Assembly: GCA_016789845.1 (NCBI GenBank) | Contig: JAEUQA010000083.1 | Coordinates: forward strand, 1 to 64,000 | DNA: 64,000 nt | Origin: Chromatiales bacterium | GTDB lineage: Bacteria > Pseudomonadota > Gammaproteobacteria > Steroidobacterales > GCA-2729495 | Reading direction: 5' to 3' | Part shown: positions 55,377 through 64,000 of the stretch, one piece after another | Numbering within the stretch: the stretch's first letter is position 1 | Layout of the letters: every line of letters starts with the position of its first letter | The notes under the pieces: model-generated | What the model was told of the DNA's origin: nothing | Seen by the model: the letters and a program-made list of their open reading frames with translations, nothing else | The model's database searches: none | Translations under genes and position numbers: made by a program

Positions 55377-57659
55377 TCAGGCCGGATCGGGCATGTGCTC
55401 GAGCGTTCTCGTGGCCGGGGTGGTGACCAGCGCCAGTTCGCCGGCGTCGTCGACCATGATCCGGACGTGGCCGCCCTTCGCCAGGTCACCGAACAGCAGC
55501 TGCTCCGCCAGCGGGCGCTTGATCTGCTCCTGGATCACCCGGGCCATGGGCCGCGCGCCCATCTTGGGGTCGTAGCCCTTGTCGGCAATCCATTGCCGGG
55601 CCGCGGGCTCCAGCTCGATCGTGACCGAGTTCTTGTCCAGCTGCGCCTCGAGCTCCATGACGAGCTTGTCGACCACGCGCAGGATCGCGTCCGGGCCGAG
55701 CGGCGCGAACTGGATTATCGAGTCCAGCCGGTTGCGGAACTCCGGGGTGAACATCCGGTTGATGATCGCCATGCCGTCGGTGGTGTTGTCCTGCTCGGTG
55801 AAACCCATGGAAGACCGGCCCATTTCCTGGGCGCCGGCATTCGTGGTCATGACGAGGATCACGTTGCGGAAATCCGCCTTCCTGCCGTTGTTGTCCGTGA
55901 GCGTGCCGTGATCCATGACCTGCAGCAGCAGGTTGAAGACCTCGGGGTGCGCCTTCTCGATCTCGTCGAGCAGCAGGACGGCGTGCGGGTGCTTGCTGAT
56001 GGCCTCGGTGAGCAGGCCGCCCTGGTCGAAGCCCACGTAGCCCGGCGGCGCGCCGATCAGCCGGGAGACGGTGTGCCGCTCCATGTATTCGGACATGTCG
56101 AAGCGGATCAGCTCGATGCCGAGGCAATGGGCCAGCTGCCGGGTGACTTCCGTCTTGCCGACGCCCGTGGGCCCGGCGAACAGGAAGGCGCCGACCGGCT
56201 TCTCGGCCTCACGCAGGCCTGACCGCGCCATCTTGATGGCCGATGCCAGCGCCGTGACCGCCTTGTCCTGGCCGAAGATCACCAGCTTGAGATCGCGCTC
56301 CAGGTTCCGGAGCTGGTCCCGGTCCGAGGCCGAGACGGTCTTGGGCGGGATCCGGGCGATCTTGGCGATGACCGTCTCGATCTGGCCGACGCCAACCTCC
56401 TTGGCCCGGGTGGCCGCCGGCTCGAGACGGACGCTGGCGCCCGCCTCGTCGATCACGTCGATGGCCTTGTCGGGCAGCTGCCGCTCGTTGATGTACTTGG
56501 CTGACAATTCGACCGCCGCGACGATCGCCTCGTCGGTGTAGGTGACGCTGTGGTGGTCCTCGAACCGGGTCTTCAGCCCGCGCAGGATCTCGATCGTCTG
56601 CGGGATGCTGGGCTCCGTGATGTCGATCTTCTGGAACCGGCGGGCCAGCGCGTGGTCCTTCTCGAACACGCCGCGGTACTCGCGGTAGGTCGTGGAGCCG
56701 ATGCACCGCAGTTCGCCGCTCGAAAGGACGGGCTTGATCAGGTTCGATGCATCCAGGACGCCGCCCGACGCCGCTCCCGCCCCGATGACGGTGTGGATCT
56801 CGTCGATGAACAGGATGGCGCCGGGATCCTTGCCGAGCTCCTTGATGACCGCCTTGAAGCGCTTTTCGAAGTCGCCCCGGTACTTCGTGCCGGCCAGCAG
56901 GGAGCCCATGTCGAGGGCGTAGATCGTGCAGTTGGCGAGGACCTCCGGGACCTTGCCCTCGACGATCATCTTGGCCAGGCCCTCCGCGATGGCGGTCTTG
57001 CCCACGCCTGCCTCGCCGACGTACAGCGGGTTGTTCTTCCGGCGCCGGCACAGCACCTGGATGGTCCTCTCCACCTCATGCTCGCGGCCGATCAGGGGGT
57101 CGATCTTGCCTTCGCGCGCGCGCTTGTTGAGGTTGGTGGCGTAGTTGTCCAGGGCGCTGCCGCTGGCATCGCCCTCGCCTTCCTCGCCCTCACCGGACTG
57201 GCCCTTCGGGCCGGCGGACTCGTCACGCAGCTTGGACAACCCGTGGGAAATGAAATTGACCACGTCGAGACGGGTGACGTCCTGCAGGCCCAGCAGGTAG
57301 ACCGCGTGCGACTGCTTCTCGCCGAAGATGGCGACGAGCACGTTCTCGCCACGCACTTCCTTCTTGCCGCTCGACTGCACGTGGAAGACCGCCCGCTGCA
57401 GGACCCGCTGGAATCCCAGCGTGGGCTGCACGTCCTGTTCGCTGCCCTCGGCCAGGCGCGGGGTGGATTCCTCGATGAACTGCTCCAGGTCGCGGCGCAG
57501 CCGGGCGAGGTCGGCCCCGCAGCCCTTGAGGATCTCGGTGACTGTCGGCACGTCGACGATGGCGAGCAGGAGGTGCTCCACCGTCATGTACTCATGACGT
57601 TTCCCGCGGGCCTGCTGGAAGGCCTCGTTCAGGCAGAACTCGAGTTCGCTGCTCAACAT
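55377..57659 (-). CDS. clpA: ATP-dependent Clp protease ATP-binding subunit ClpA
   Basis: A 760-residue Hsp100 unfoldase that feeds substrates to ClpP. It has an N-terminal domain (residues 1-140) that binds ClpS, a first AAA+ module with Walker [17 protein letters not shown], and a second with Walker [19 protein letters not shown] and Walker [20 protein letters not shown]. The C-terminal module ends near [14 protein letters not shown]. ClpP is not in the window. It lies 5 bp after clpS and is cotranscribed with it. Confidence 0.98.
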   Translation of the reverse strand: MLSSELEFCLNEAFQQARGKRHEYMTVEHLLLAIVDVPTVTEILKGCGADLARLRRDLEQFIEESTPRLAEGSEQDVQPTLGFQRVLQRAVFHVQSSGKKEVRGENVLVAIFGEKQSHAVYLLGLQDVTRLDVVNFISHGLSKLRDESAGPKGQSGEGEEGEGDASGSALDNYATNLNKRAREGKIDPLIGREHEVERTIQVLCRRRKNNPLYVGEAGVGKTAIAEGLAKMIVEGKVPEVLANCTIYALDMGSLLAGTKYRGDFEKRFKAVIKELGKDPGAILFIDEIHTVIGAGAASGGVLDASNLIKPVLSSGELRCIGSTTYREYRGVFEKDHALARRFQKIDITEPSIPQTIEILRGLKTRFEDHHSVTYTDEAIVAAVELSAKYINERQLPDKAIDVIDEAGASVRLEPAATRAKEVGVGQIETVIAKIARIPPKTVSASDRDQLRNLERDLKLVIFGQDKAVTALASAIKMARSGLREAEKPVGAFLFAGPTGVGKTEVTRQLAHCLGIELIRFDMSEYMERHTVSRLIGAPPGYVGFDQGGLLTEAISKHPHAVLLLDEIEKAHPEVFNLLLQVMDHGTLTDNNGRKADFRNVILVMTTNAGAQEMGRSSMGFTEQDNTTDGMAIINRMFTPEFRNRLDSIIQFAPLGPDAILRVVDKLVMELEAQLDKNSVTIELEPAARQWIADKGYDPKMGARPMARVIQEQIKRPLAEQLLFGDLAKGGHVRIMVDDAGELALVTTPATRTLEHMPDPA

Positions 57660-57664
57660 GACTG

Positions 57665-58003
57665 TCAGGTTTCCTCAAGCGTGCAAAGAAGCGGATGCTG
57701 GTGCTGCTGGGCGTAAGCGCCCACCTGGGCCACCTTGGTCTCCGCGATCTCGTAGGTAAAGACGCCGCAGACGCCCTTGCCCCGGGTGTGAACTTCAAGC
57801 ATGACGCGCGTGGCCTTTTGCCTGTCCATGGCGAAAATCAGCTCCAGCACCTCGACGACGAACTCCATCGGCGTGTAGTCGTCGTTGAGCAGGACCACAC
57901 GGTACAACGGTGGACGTTTGACTTGGGGGCGGGACTCCTCGAGGGCAAGCCCCCGGCCATCGTCCATCCGGCGGGTGAGGTCCTTGTCGCTGTCACTGCC
58001 CAT
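57665..58003 (-). CDS. clpS: ATP-dependent Clp protease adaptor ClpS
   Basis: A 112-residue adaptor that binds proteins with N-terminal Leu, Phe, Tyr or Trp and delivers them to ClpA. The core is [22 protein letters not shown], followed by [33 protein letters not shown] with the conserved His-x-x-Gly. The ATG giving MGSDSDKD was preferred to a GTG 18 bases upstream. It lies 5 bp before clpA. Confidence 0.96.
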   Translation of the reverse strand: MGSDSDKDLTRRMDDGRGLALEESRPQVKRPPLYRVVLLNDDYTPMEFVVEVLELIFAMDRQKATRVMLEVHTRGKGVCGVFTYEIAETKVAQVGAYAQQHQHPLLCTLEET

Positions 58004-58315
58004 CGATCGCCGCTCGTCCACTATCCACTTCGTCAGTTGTGCCGGAAAGCTTGAATGCGAATTGATAGTAACTGATTCGATTCAAGGCAGTGGACCGGAT
58101 TCCGCACTGCGGAATGTGCCGGTCACGCGGCGTTAACGGGCTCTGAACCACACTCTGCTGCAGTGTGTGGAGCGGGTCACGGTTCGCCGCCGGCACGCAG
58201 GCTCTAATTTCACCGCCCGGAGCGGGCACGGGCACGGGCATGGGCACGGGAAACTGAGGTTGCTCGCTTCCCGGTACCTGATTATGCTAAATCCCCTTAA
58301 GTTTCTTGGGTTTCT
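58004..58315. other. Intergenic region between clpS and gspC
   Basis: This 312-base stretch between divergent clpS and gspC has no convincing gene. It holds a 17-base inverted repeat (ATTCCGCA-C-TGCGGAAT at 58099-58115), a smaller dyad (CACACT with AGTGTG, 58149-58167), four tandem GGGCAC-type hexamers (about 58224-58250) and the gspC promoter. The promoter of clpS should lie at the left side, where AT-rich sequence occurs near 58060-58085, but no clear -35/-10 pair was found for it. Confidence 0.6.
58260..58288 (+). promoter_or_regulatory. Sigma-70-type promoter for the gsp operon
   Basis: TTGCTC (58260-58265) and TATGCT (58283-58288) are exactly 17 bp apart, and the predicted start is about 20 bases before the gspC GTG. 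This is the only good promoter seen before the type II secretion genes. Confidence 0.6.
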
Positions 58316-59236
58316 GTGAACATTCAGGATCTTGTCTCCCGTTTCGGCGGAACAGCGCCGACGCTGGTGGTTGCTCGTGCCAACGAGCACCTGCCAATGG
58401 CCGTGTCCATTGGGGCCGTGATCCTGATCGGCTACTACCTTGCCCGCCTCGCCTGGCTCGTCTATCCGGCGGGCCCCCGCGCTCCCTGGCAACCGCCCCG
58501 GCAACTCGCCGCGTCCGGACCGGCCGCAGCGGTGCCGGCGGACTACGCGACGATCACGGCGGCCCACCTCTTCGGCGAAGTTTCCAGCGAGCCACCGGCG
58601 GTGACCGGTGACGCGGCGCTGAATGCGCCGGAGACGAGTCTTTCCCTGCAGCTCCGCGGCGCGATCGCCGCCGACGACCCGCGCTTCGCCCACGCCATCA
58701 TCGCGGACGGCAACGGCAAGGAACAGGTGTACTTCGTCAACTCCACCCTGCCCGGTGGCGCCACCGTGCAGCAGATCCAGCCCGACAGGGTCGTCCTCGC
58801 CCGGGCGGGGCAACTGGAGGTCCTGCGGCTGCCACGCGAGAACCAGGCCGGCGCCAGTCCGGGCGCGTTCAGCCCCGCCGCTCCCAGGCAGCCAGTGGTT
58901 CCTGACCAGCAGAATGTCCAGGAGCTGGTGGCCCAGAATGCCCAGGGATTCCTCGAGGTGGTCCGGCCGCAGCCGTTCATGCCCAACGGCCAACTGAAGG
59001 GCTACCGAATCTACCCCGGCCCCAACCGCCAGCAGTTCGCCGCCCTCGGCCTGCGCGCTGGCGACCTCGTCACGGAAATCAACGGCATCGCGTTGAATAA
59101 TCCGGCCCAGGGGATGGAAGTCTTTCGCAGCCTGGGCGACGCACCCCAGGTCACGGTCACCGTCGAGCGCGATGGTCAGCCCCAGGTGCTGTCGCTCAAC
59201 ATGACTCAGATCAACGCCGTCGGAGCGACGCAGTGA
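58316..59236 (+). CDS. gspC: Type II secretion system protein GspC
   Basis: A 306-residue inner-membrane protein with one helix (about residues 28-48, AVSIGAVILIGYYLARLAWL), a periplasmic HR domain (LQLRGAIAADDPRFAHAIIA, ATVQQIQPDRVVLARAGQLE) and a C-terminal PDZ domain (RQQFAALGLRAGDLVTEINGIALNNP). It links the inner-membrane platform to the secretin GspD. Translation starts at GTG. The stop overlaps the gspD GTG start by four bases. Confidence 0.94.
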   Translation: MNIQDLVSRFGGTAPTLVVARANEHLPMAVSIGAVILIGYYLARLAWLVYPAGPRAPWQPPRQLAASGPAAAVPADYATITAAHLFGEVSSEPPAVTGDAALNAPETSLSLQLRGAIAADDPRFAHAIIADGNGKEQVYFVNSTLPGGATVQQIQPDRVVLARAGQLEVLRLPRENQAGASPGAFSPAAPRQPVVPDQQNVQELVAQNAQGFLEVVRPQPFMPNGQLKGYRIYPGPNRQQFAALGLRAGDLVTEINGIALNNPAQGMEVFRSLGDAPQVTVTVERDGQPQVLSLNMTQINAVGATQ

Positions 59237-61326
59237 GCCAAACAGGCAACGGATCGTGCACCCCCTACCGTCCCCGGCTGGCAGCCGCGGGGCTGACGGT
59301 GCTGTCAGCGGTGCTCATCCTGTGGTCCGCGCCGGGTTTGCACGCCCAGCAGACCACCATTACGCCCAACTACAAGGACGCGGACATCCGCCAGGTCATC
59401 GAGGCCGTCGGCGAGGTCACCGGCAGGAATTTCATCCTGGACCCCCGGGTCAAGGCCCAGGTCACCATGCTCTCAGCGACGCCGATGAGCCCCGCGGCCT
59501 TCTATGAAGCGTTCCTGTCGATCCTCTCGGTCTATGGCTTCGTGGCGGTGCCGTCGGGCGACGTCGTCAAGATCCTGCCGGACGCCAATGCCCGCCAGGT
59601 CCCGGGGGCGGAAACCGAACCCGGCGGCGGCCGTCCCGACGACATCGTCACGCGGGTCATCAGCGTGCAGAACGTGGCGGCCGCCCAGCTCGTCCCGATC
59701 CTGCGCCCCCTGATACCCCAGTATGGGCACCTGGCGGCCCACCCGCCGTCCAACCTGCTGATCATCAGTGACCGGGCGTCCAACGTGGACCGGATGATGC
59801 GGATCGTCGCCCGCATCGACCAGGCCGCGGACCAGGACTACGAGGTGATCCGGCTCGAGCACGCCTCCTCTGCCGAGATCGTCAAGATCGTGGGGGCTCT
59901 CAACCAGGGCGCCCAGCAGGCCGAGGGTGGCGGCGGACCCCGCATCACCATCGTGGCCGACGAGCGCACCAACAGCGTGCTCGTCACCGGCGACAAGAAC
60001 GACCGGCTGCGCTACCGGGCCCTGATCACGCACCTGGATACGCCGCTCGAGGAAGGCGGCGACACGCAGGTGAGATACCTCCGGTACACGAATGCCGTGG
60101 ACCTTGCCACCAAGCTGCAGAGCCAGTATTCGGGCACCGCCGGGCGGGCCGCCGGGGCCAAGGACGCTGCGCCACCCGAGCAACGGGGCGAAGTCAGCAT
60201 CTGGGCGGACGAATCGACGAATGCACTGATCATGACCGCCCCGCCGAAGGCGATGAAGTCGATGATGGCCGTCATCGACAAGCTGGACATTCGCCGGGCC
60301 CAGGTCCTCGTGGAGGCGATCATCGTCGAGGTGTCCTCGGACAAGGCCGCCGAGCTGGGCGTTACCTGGGCGGTTGGCAACAGGGATCTCGACAACGCCG
60401 CCGGCCTGACCAAGTTCGACAACACCACCGGGGTCACGGGGATCGCCGGCGCAATTATTGGCGCCAGCGGCGGCTCGGGTTCCGGATCAGGCTCGACAGC
60501 CAATGTGGGCCAGCTGATCGGCAACGGCCTGACCATGGGCATCGGCAAGCTGGGCAGTTCCGGACTGAGTTTCGTCGCACTGATCGAGGCGCTGGAGTCC
60601 GATGGCAGCTCGAACATCATCGGCACGCCGGTTCTGGTCACCCTCGACAATGAGGAAGCGGAGATCAAGGTGGGCCAGGAGGTGCCGTTCGTCACCGGCA
60701 GCTACACCAATACCGGCGCCACCGGCGGCAGCACGTCGGTCAATCCCTTCCAGACGATCCAGCGGGAGCAGGTCGGCCTGACCCTCAAGCTGACGCCGCA
60801 GATCAACGAAGGCGATGCCGTCCGGCTCAAGGTCGAGCAGGAAATCTCGCAGCTCCTGCCCAGCGCCCAGGCGGTGGACCTCATCACGTCGAACCGCTCC
60901 ATCAACACCTCCGTCATCGTCGAGGACGGCGGGACGCTGGTTCTCGGCGGCCTGATCCAGGATCAGCTCACCGAGCGGCAGCAGCGCGTGCCGATCCTGG
61001 GCCGGATTCCCCTGGTTGGGTGGCTGTTCCGGTCGGACGCCACCACCAAGCAGAAGACCAATCTCATGGTCTTCATCAAGCCGACGATCCTGCGGGACAA
61101 CGTGCAGGCCGCGTTCGAGACCAATGCCAAGTACAACTACATCCGCGACCAACAGCTGGGCCTCAAGCCAAGGAATCCGCGCCTGATGCCGCTCACCGAG
61201 CGGTCCACGCTCCCGCCCGTGGAGCCGGCGTCTCCGTCGTCACTGCCTGCCGGCCAGTCGCCGGGCTCAGGAGTACCGGAGGCCCCCGTGATCGACCTGC
61301 GTGACAAGGCGGAGCCACCGCTTTGA
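59233..61326 (+). CDS. gspD: Type II secretion system secretin GspD
   Basis: A 697-residue outer-membrane secretin. After a signal peptide ending GLHAQ come the N0 domain (YKDADIRQVIEAVGEVTGRNF), N1-N3 repeats (RVISVQNVAAAQLVPILRPL, EVIRLEHASSAEIVKIVGAL) and the secretin domain, with a Gly/Ser-rich gate region (GASGGSGSGSGSTA) and the C-terminal VEDGGTLVLGGLIQDQLTER. A Pro/Ser-rich tail follows. It starts at GTG and its TGA overlaps the TTG start of gspE. No pilotin gene is visible. Confidence 0.97.
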   Translation: MSQTGNGSCTPYRPRLAAAGLTVLSAVLILWSAPGLHAQQTTITPNYKDADIRQVIEAVGEVTGRNFILDPRVKAQVTMLSATPMSPAAFYEAFLSILSVYGFVAVPSGDVVKILPDANARQVPGAETEPGGGRPDDIVTRVISVQNVAAAQLVPILRPLIPQYGHLAAHPPSNLLIISDRASNVDRMMRIVARIDQAADQDYEVIRLEHASSAEIVKIVGALNQGAQQAEGGGGPRITIVADERTNSVLVTGDKNDRLRYRALITHLDTPLEEGGDTQVRYLRYTNAVDLATKLQSQYSGTAGRAAGAKDAAPPEQRGEVSIWADESTNALIMTAPPKAMKSMMAVIDKLDIRRAQVLVEAIIVEVSSDKAAELGVTWAVGNRDLDNAAGLTKFDNTTGVTGIAGAIIGASGGSGSGSGSTANVGQLIGNGLTMGIGKLGSSGLSFVALIEALESDGSSNIIGTPVLVTLDNEEAEIKVGQEVPFVTGSYTNTGATGGSTSVNPFQTIQREQVGLTLKLTPQINEGDAVRLKVEQEISQLLPSAQAVDLITSNRSINTSVIVEDGGTLVLGGLIQDQLTERQQRVPILGRIPLVGWLFRSDATTKQKTNLMVFIKPTILRDNVQAAFETNAKYNYIRDQQLGLKPRNPRLMPLTERSTLPPVEPASPSSLPAGQSPGSGVPEAPVIDLRDKAEPPL

Positions 61327-62891
61327 ACCCTGCGGCACCCGGGCTTCTCGACGACCTGGCCGACGCCCGCCGGCCGGACCGCGACCCGGAGGCCGCGGCC
61401 CAGCTGCCACCCGAGGTGCGCCGCTATGTCCTCCCGTTCGCCTTCGCCAAGCGCCACGGGGTGCTGATCAACGGCCTGCTGGACGGCCGGCCCCTGACCA
61501 TCGTCCGCTCGGACGCGAAGCTGGCGGCCATCTCCGAGGTGCGCCGCTTCGTCGACGGCTCGATGCGGATGCAGGTGGTCCCGCCGGCGGAATTCGACCG
61601 CCAGCTGCAGCAGACCTACGAGCGCGAATCGAACACCACCATGCAGATGGTGGACGGCCTCGGGGAGGACACGGACCTCTTCCGGGTCGCCCAGGAGCTT
61701 CCCGAGCCCTCCGACCTCCTTGAGAGCGACGATGACGCCCCGATCATCCGCCTGATCAACGCCCTCCTGACGTCCGCCGTGAAGGACAACGCGTCGGACA
61801 TCCACATAGAGCCGTTCGAGAATCGCCTGGTCGTGCGCTTCCGGGTGGATGGCGTGCTGCGCGAAGTGCTGCAGTCCCGCCGGGCCGTGGCCCCACTGGT
61901 CGTGTCCCGCATCAAGGTCATGTCCAAGCTCGACATCGCGGAGAAGCGGCTGCCCCAGGACGGCCGGTTCTCCCTCCGCATCGCCGGCCGCGCGGTCGAC
62001 GTGCGCGTCTCGACGATGCCGTCCGGCCACGGGGAGCGGGTGGTCCTCCGGCTGCTGGACAAGCACGCCGGTCGCCTGGAGCTGGAAGGCCTCGGCATGG
62101 ACCCGGCGACCCGTGGCGTGATCGACGAGCTCATCCACAAGCCCCACGGGATCATCCTGGTCACCGGGCCCACGGGCTCGGGCAAGACGACGACTCTTTA
62201 CGCGGCGCTCGAGCGCATCAACGACAACACGCGCAACATCATGACCGTCGAGGATCCGATCGAGTACTACATCGACGGCATCGGCCAGTCCCAGGTGAAC
62301 ACGAAGGCCGACATGACCTTCGCCCGGGGCCTCCGCGCGATCCTCCGCCAGGACCCGGACGTGGTGATGGTGGGCGAGATCCGCGACCTGGAGACCGCGG
62401 AGATCGCCGTCCAGGCGAGTCTCACCGGCCACCTCGTGCTGTCCACCCTCCACACGAACACGGCAGTGGGTGCCGTCACCCGGCTGCGGGACATGGGCGT
62501 CGAGCCTTTCCTGCTGTCCTCGAGCCTGATCGGGGTGCTGGCGCAGCGGCTGGTGCGTGTCATCGATCCGGTCACGAAAGTCGCGTACACGGCGCGGGAG
62601 TACGAGTGCAAGACCCTGGGCGTCGATCCCGCCCAACCGCCGCTCCTGTATCACCCTGACGAGGCCGCCATGCAGTCCGGCGCCGTCGGCTACCGTGGCC
62701 GTACCGGCATCTACGAACTGGTGACCATCGACGACGAATTCCGCACGATGATCCACGACGGCGCCGCCGAGCACGAACTGGAGCGCTACGCCCGCACCCG
62801 CAGCCCCAGCATCCGTGACGACGGCCTCCAGAAGGCGCTGGCTGGCGTCACGACCCTCGAAGAGGTCCTGCGCGTCACCCGCTCCGACTGA
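61323..62891 (+). CDS. gspE: Type II secretion system ATPase GspE, without tetracysteine zinc motif
   Basis: A 522-residue cytoplasmic secretion ATPase that powers pseudopilus assembly. It has an N-terminal GspL-binding region, then SDIHIEPFENRLVVRFRVDG, Walker A GPTGSGKTT (Lys288), the Asp box IMTVEDPIEYYIDGI, Walker B DPDVVMVGEIRDLETAE and the His box LTGHLVLSTLHTN. Most GspE proteins have two CxxC pairs between the His box and GYRGRTGIYEL that bind zinc. Here the region reads IDPVTKVAYTAREYECKTLG and EAAMQSGAVGYRGR, with a single Cys, Cys429, the only one in the whole protein. The TTG start overlaps the gspD stop. Confidence 0.95.
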   Translation: MNPAAPGLLDDLADARRPDRDPEAAAQLPPEVRRYVLPFAFAKRHGVLINGLLDGRPLTIVRSDAKLAAISEVRRFVDGSMRMQVVPPAEFDRQLQQTYERESNTTMQMVDGLGEDTDLFRVAQELPEPSDLLESDDDAPIIRLINALLTSAVKDNASDIHIEPFENRLVVRFRVDGVLREVLQSRRAVAPLVVSRIKVMSKLDIAEKRLPQDGRFSLRIAGRAVDVRVSTMPSGHGERVVLRLLDKHAGRLELEGLGMDPATRGVIDELIHKPHGIILVTGPTGSGKTTTLYAALERINDNTRNIMTVEDPIEYYIDGIGQSQVNTKADMTFARGLRAILRQDPDVVMVGEIRDLETAEIAVQASLTGHLVLSTLHTNTAVGAVTRLRDMGVEPFLLSSSLIGVLAQRLVRVIDPVTKVAYTAREYECKTLGVDPAQPPLLYHPDEAAMQSGAVGYRGRTGIYELVTIDDEFRTMIHDGAAEHELERYARTRSPSIRDDGLQKALAGVTTLEEVLRVTRSD

Positions 62892-64000
62892 TGGGGGCGT
62901 TCGAATACACGGCTGTCGATGCCGGCGGCAAGGAACGCAAGGGCATCCTCGAGGGCGACACGGCGCGACAGGTCAGGCAGCTGCTCCGGGACCGCCAGCT
63001 GCTGCCCCTGACGGTCACCGAGATCGCCGAGCGCGAGGCATCCCGCCAGCAGTCCTTCACCCTTCGGCCCACCATGTCGGCCAATGACCTGGCGCTCGTC
63101 ACCAGGCAGCTCGCCACGCTGGTCCAGTCCGCATTGCCACTGGAGGAGGCATTGCTCGCCGTCTCCGAGCAGACGGAATCGCCCCGGGTCAAGAGCGTCC
63201 TCATCGGCGTGCGGTCGAAGGTCATGGAGGGTCACACCCTGGCCGACGGGTTTGCCGACTTTCCCAAGGCCTTTCCGGAGATCTACCGCGCCACCGTGTC
63301 GGCCGGCGAGCAGTCGGGCCACCTCGACGCCGTCCTGGAGCGGCTGGCGGACTACACCGAGGGGCGCCAGGTCCTGCGGCAGAAGATCCAGCACGCCATG
63401 ATCTATCCGGTCGTGCTGACGGCACTGGCACTGCTGATCGTGAGCGGCATGCTGGTCTACGTCGTGCCCAAGGTGGTTGGCGTGTTCTCCAACAGCGGGC
63501 GGGAGCTTCCAGGCCTCACCGTCTTCCTCATCGCGCTCAGTGATTTCATGCGGGAATACGGCCTGCTGCTGGTAGCGGCGCTGATCGCGGCGGGATTCGC
63601 CGCGCGGCGCGCCCTGCGTCATCCCGGGCCGCGTCGCTGGCGCGACGCCCTCCTCCTGCGGATCCCGCTGGTGGCGAAACTGGTCCGCGGCTCGAACACG
63701 GCGCGCTTCACGCGCACGCTCTCCATCCTCACGGGCAGCGGCGTGCCGGTCCTCGAGGCACTGCGGATCTCGGCCGAGGTGGTCACGAACGTCCCCATGC
63801 GGGAGGCGGTCGAGGCGGCGGCCACCCGCGTGCGGGAGGGGGCGCCCATCGGCAAATCGCTCGCGGTCGGCGGCTACTTCCCCCCCCTCTGCGTCCACCT
63901 GATTTCCAGCGGCGAGGCCAGTGGCGAGCTGGAAACCATGCTGACCCGCGCCGCGACCAACCAGGAGCGGGAGATGGACGGGCTGATTGCGGCCCTGCTG
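62891..64000 (+). CDS. gspF: Type II secretion system inner-membrane platform protein GspF (partial)
   Basis: The first 370 codons of gspF; the window ends before the stop. It starts MGAFEYTAVDAGGKERKGIL and shows two copies of the GspF domain (LALVTRQLATLVQSALPLEE and ARFTRTLSILTGSGVPVLEA) with membrane helices near MIYPVVLTALALLIVSGML and YGLLLVAALIAAGFAARRAL. It is the polytopic platform protein around which GspE works. The ATG shares its A with the gspE TGA (TGATG). The rest of the operon, with the pseudopilins, should lie to the right. Confidence 0.95.
   Translation, partial: MGAFEYTAVDAGGKERKGILEGDTARQVRQLLRDRQLLPLTVTEIAEREASRQQSFTLRPTMSANDLALVTRQLATLVQSALPLEEALLAVSEQTESPRVKSVLIGVRSKVMEGHTLADGFADFPKAFPEIYRATVSAGEQSGHLDAVLERLADYTEGRQVLRQKIQHAMIYPVVLTALALLIVSGMLVYVVPKVVGVFSNSGRELPGLTVFLIALSDFMREYGLLLVAALIAAGFAARRALRHPGPRRWRDALLLRIPLVAKLVRGSNTARFTRTLSILTGSGVPVLEALRISAEVVTNVPMREAVEAAATRVREGAPIGKSLAVGGYFPPLCVHLISSGEASGELETMLTRAATNQEREMDGLIAALL

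Noticed and set aside
58224..58250. GGGCAC hexamers as a CRISPR or satellite array
   Set aside because: There are only four short imperfect copies without spacers, so this is simple-sequence DNA. No CRISPR array or cas gene was seen anywhere in the window.

Overview
This is a high-GC, gene-dense chromosomal segment from a proteobacterium, almost certainly a gammaproteobacterium. The evidence is gene order. A ruvC-ruvA-ruvB-tolQRAB-pal-cpoB-queE-queC-tRNA-Lys run, an ftsK-lolA-rarA-serS run, and a trxB / aat-infA / clpA-clpS block are arrangements known from Pseudomonas, Xanthomonas and their relatives. GC content, a large TonB-dependent receptor and the catabolic operon suggest a lineage near Nevskiales, Steroidobacterales or Xanthomonadales, but that placement is inference. 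I see no phage, insertion sequence, CRISPR array or rRNA.

Left arm (1-12.6 kb), accessory. A tight minus-strand operon reads bicupin, amidohydrolase-like TIM barrel, acyl-CoA synthetase, DsbA/HCCA-isomerase-like protein, Tat-exported molybdopterin oxidoreductase. Next to it lie a small multi-pass membrane protein, a shared bidirectional terminator, a large TonB-dependent receptor and two outer-membrane barrel proteins. Together these look like an uptake-and-degradation locus for an unidentified organic compound. It is the best candidate here for an undescribed pathway.

12.6-21.8 kb, glycogen metabolism. glgA and glgB are on the plus strand; malQ, glgC and glgP are on the minus strand. Two convergent gene pairs overlap at their ends, and glgP starts one base after the CCA of a tRNA-Lys gene.

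21.8-36.7 kb, one co-directional minus-strand run: sucA-sucB-lpd (2-oxoglutarate dehydrogenase), yfaZ-like, ruvCAB (Holliday junction processing), tolQRAB-pal-cpoB (envelope constriction), queE-queC (7-deazaguanine synthesis), tRNA-Lys. A good sigma-70-type promoter precedes sucA.

36.8-43.8 kb, a mixed region: two uncharacterised membrane proteins, an orphan HicB-like small protein with its own promoter, an SDR, a cation/Ca2+ exchanger, tRNA-Arg, a TlpA-like thioredoxin, trmH, a membrane-anchored histidine-phosphatase-fold protein that has lost both catalytic histidines, a small lipoprotein, tRNA-Ser and a YccA/Bax-inhibitor-1 protein.

43.8-58.0 kb: the minus-strand operon ftsK-lolA-vanZ-rarA-serS-prolyl oligopeptidase; the plus-strand genes trxB-DUF482-aat and infA; then clpS-clpA on the minus strand. 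Aat, ClpS and ClpA form the bacterial N-degron pathway.

58.3-64.0 kb: the start of a type II secretion operon, gspC-gspD-gspE-gspF, with overlapping genes and a clear promoter. GspE lacks the tetracysteine zinc motif of its family. gspF runs off the window.
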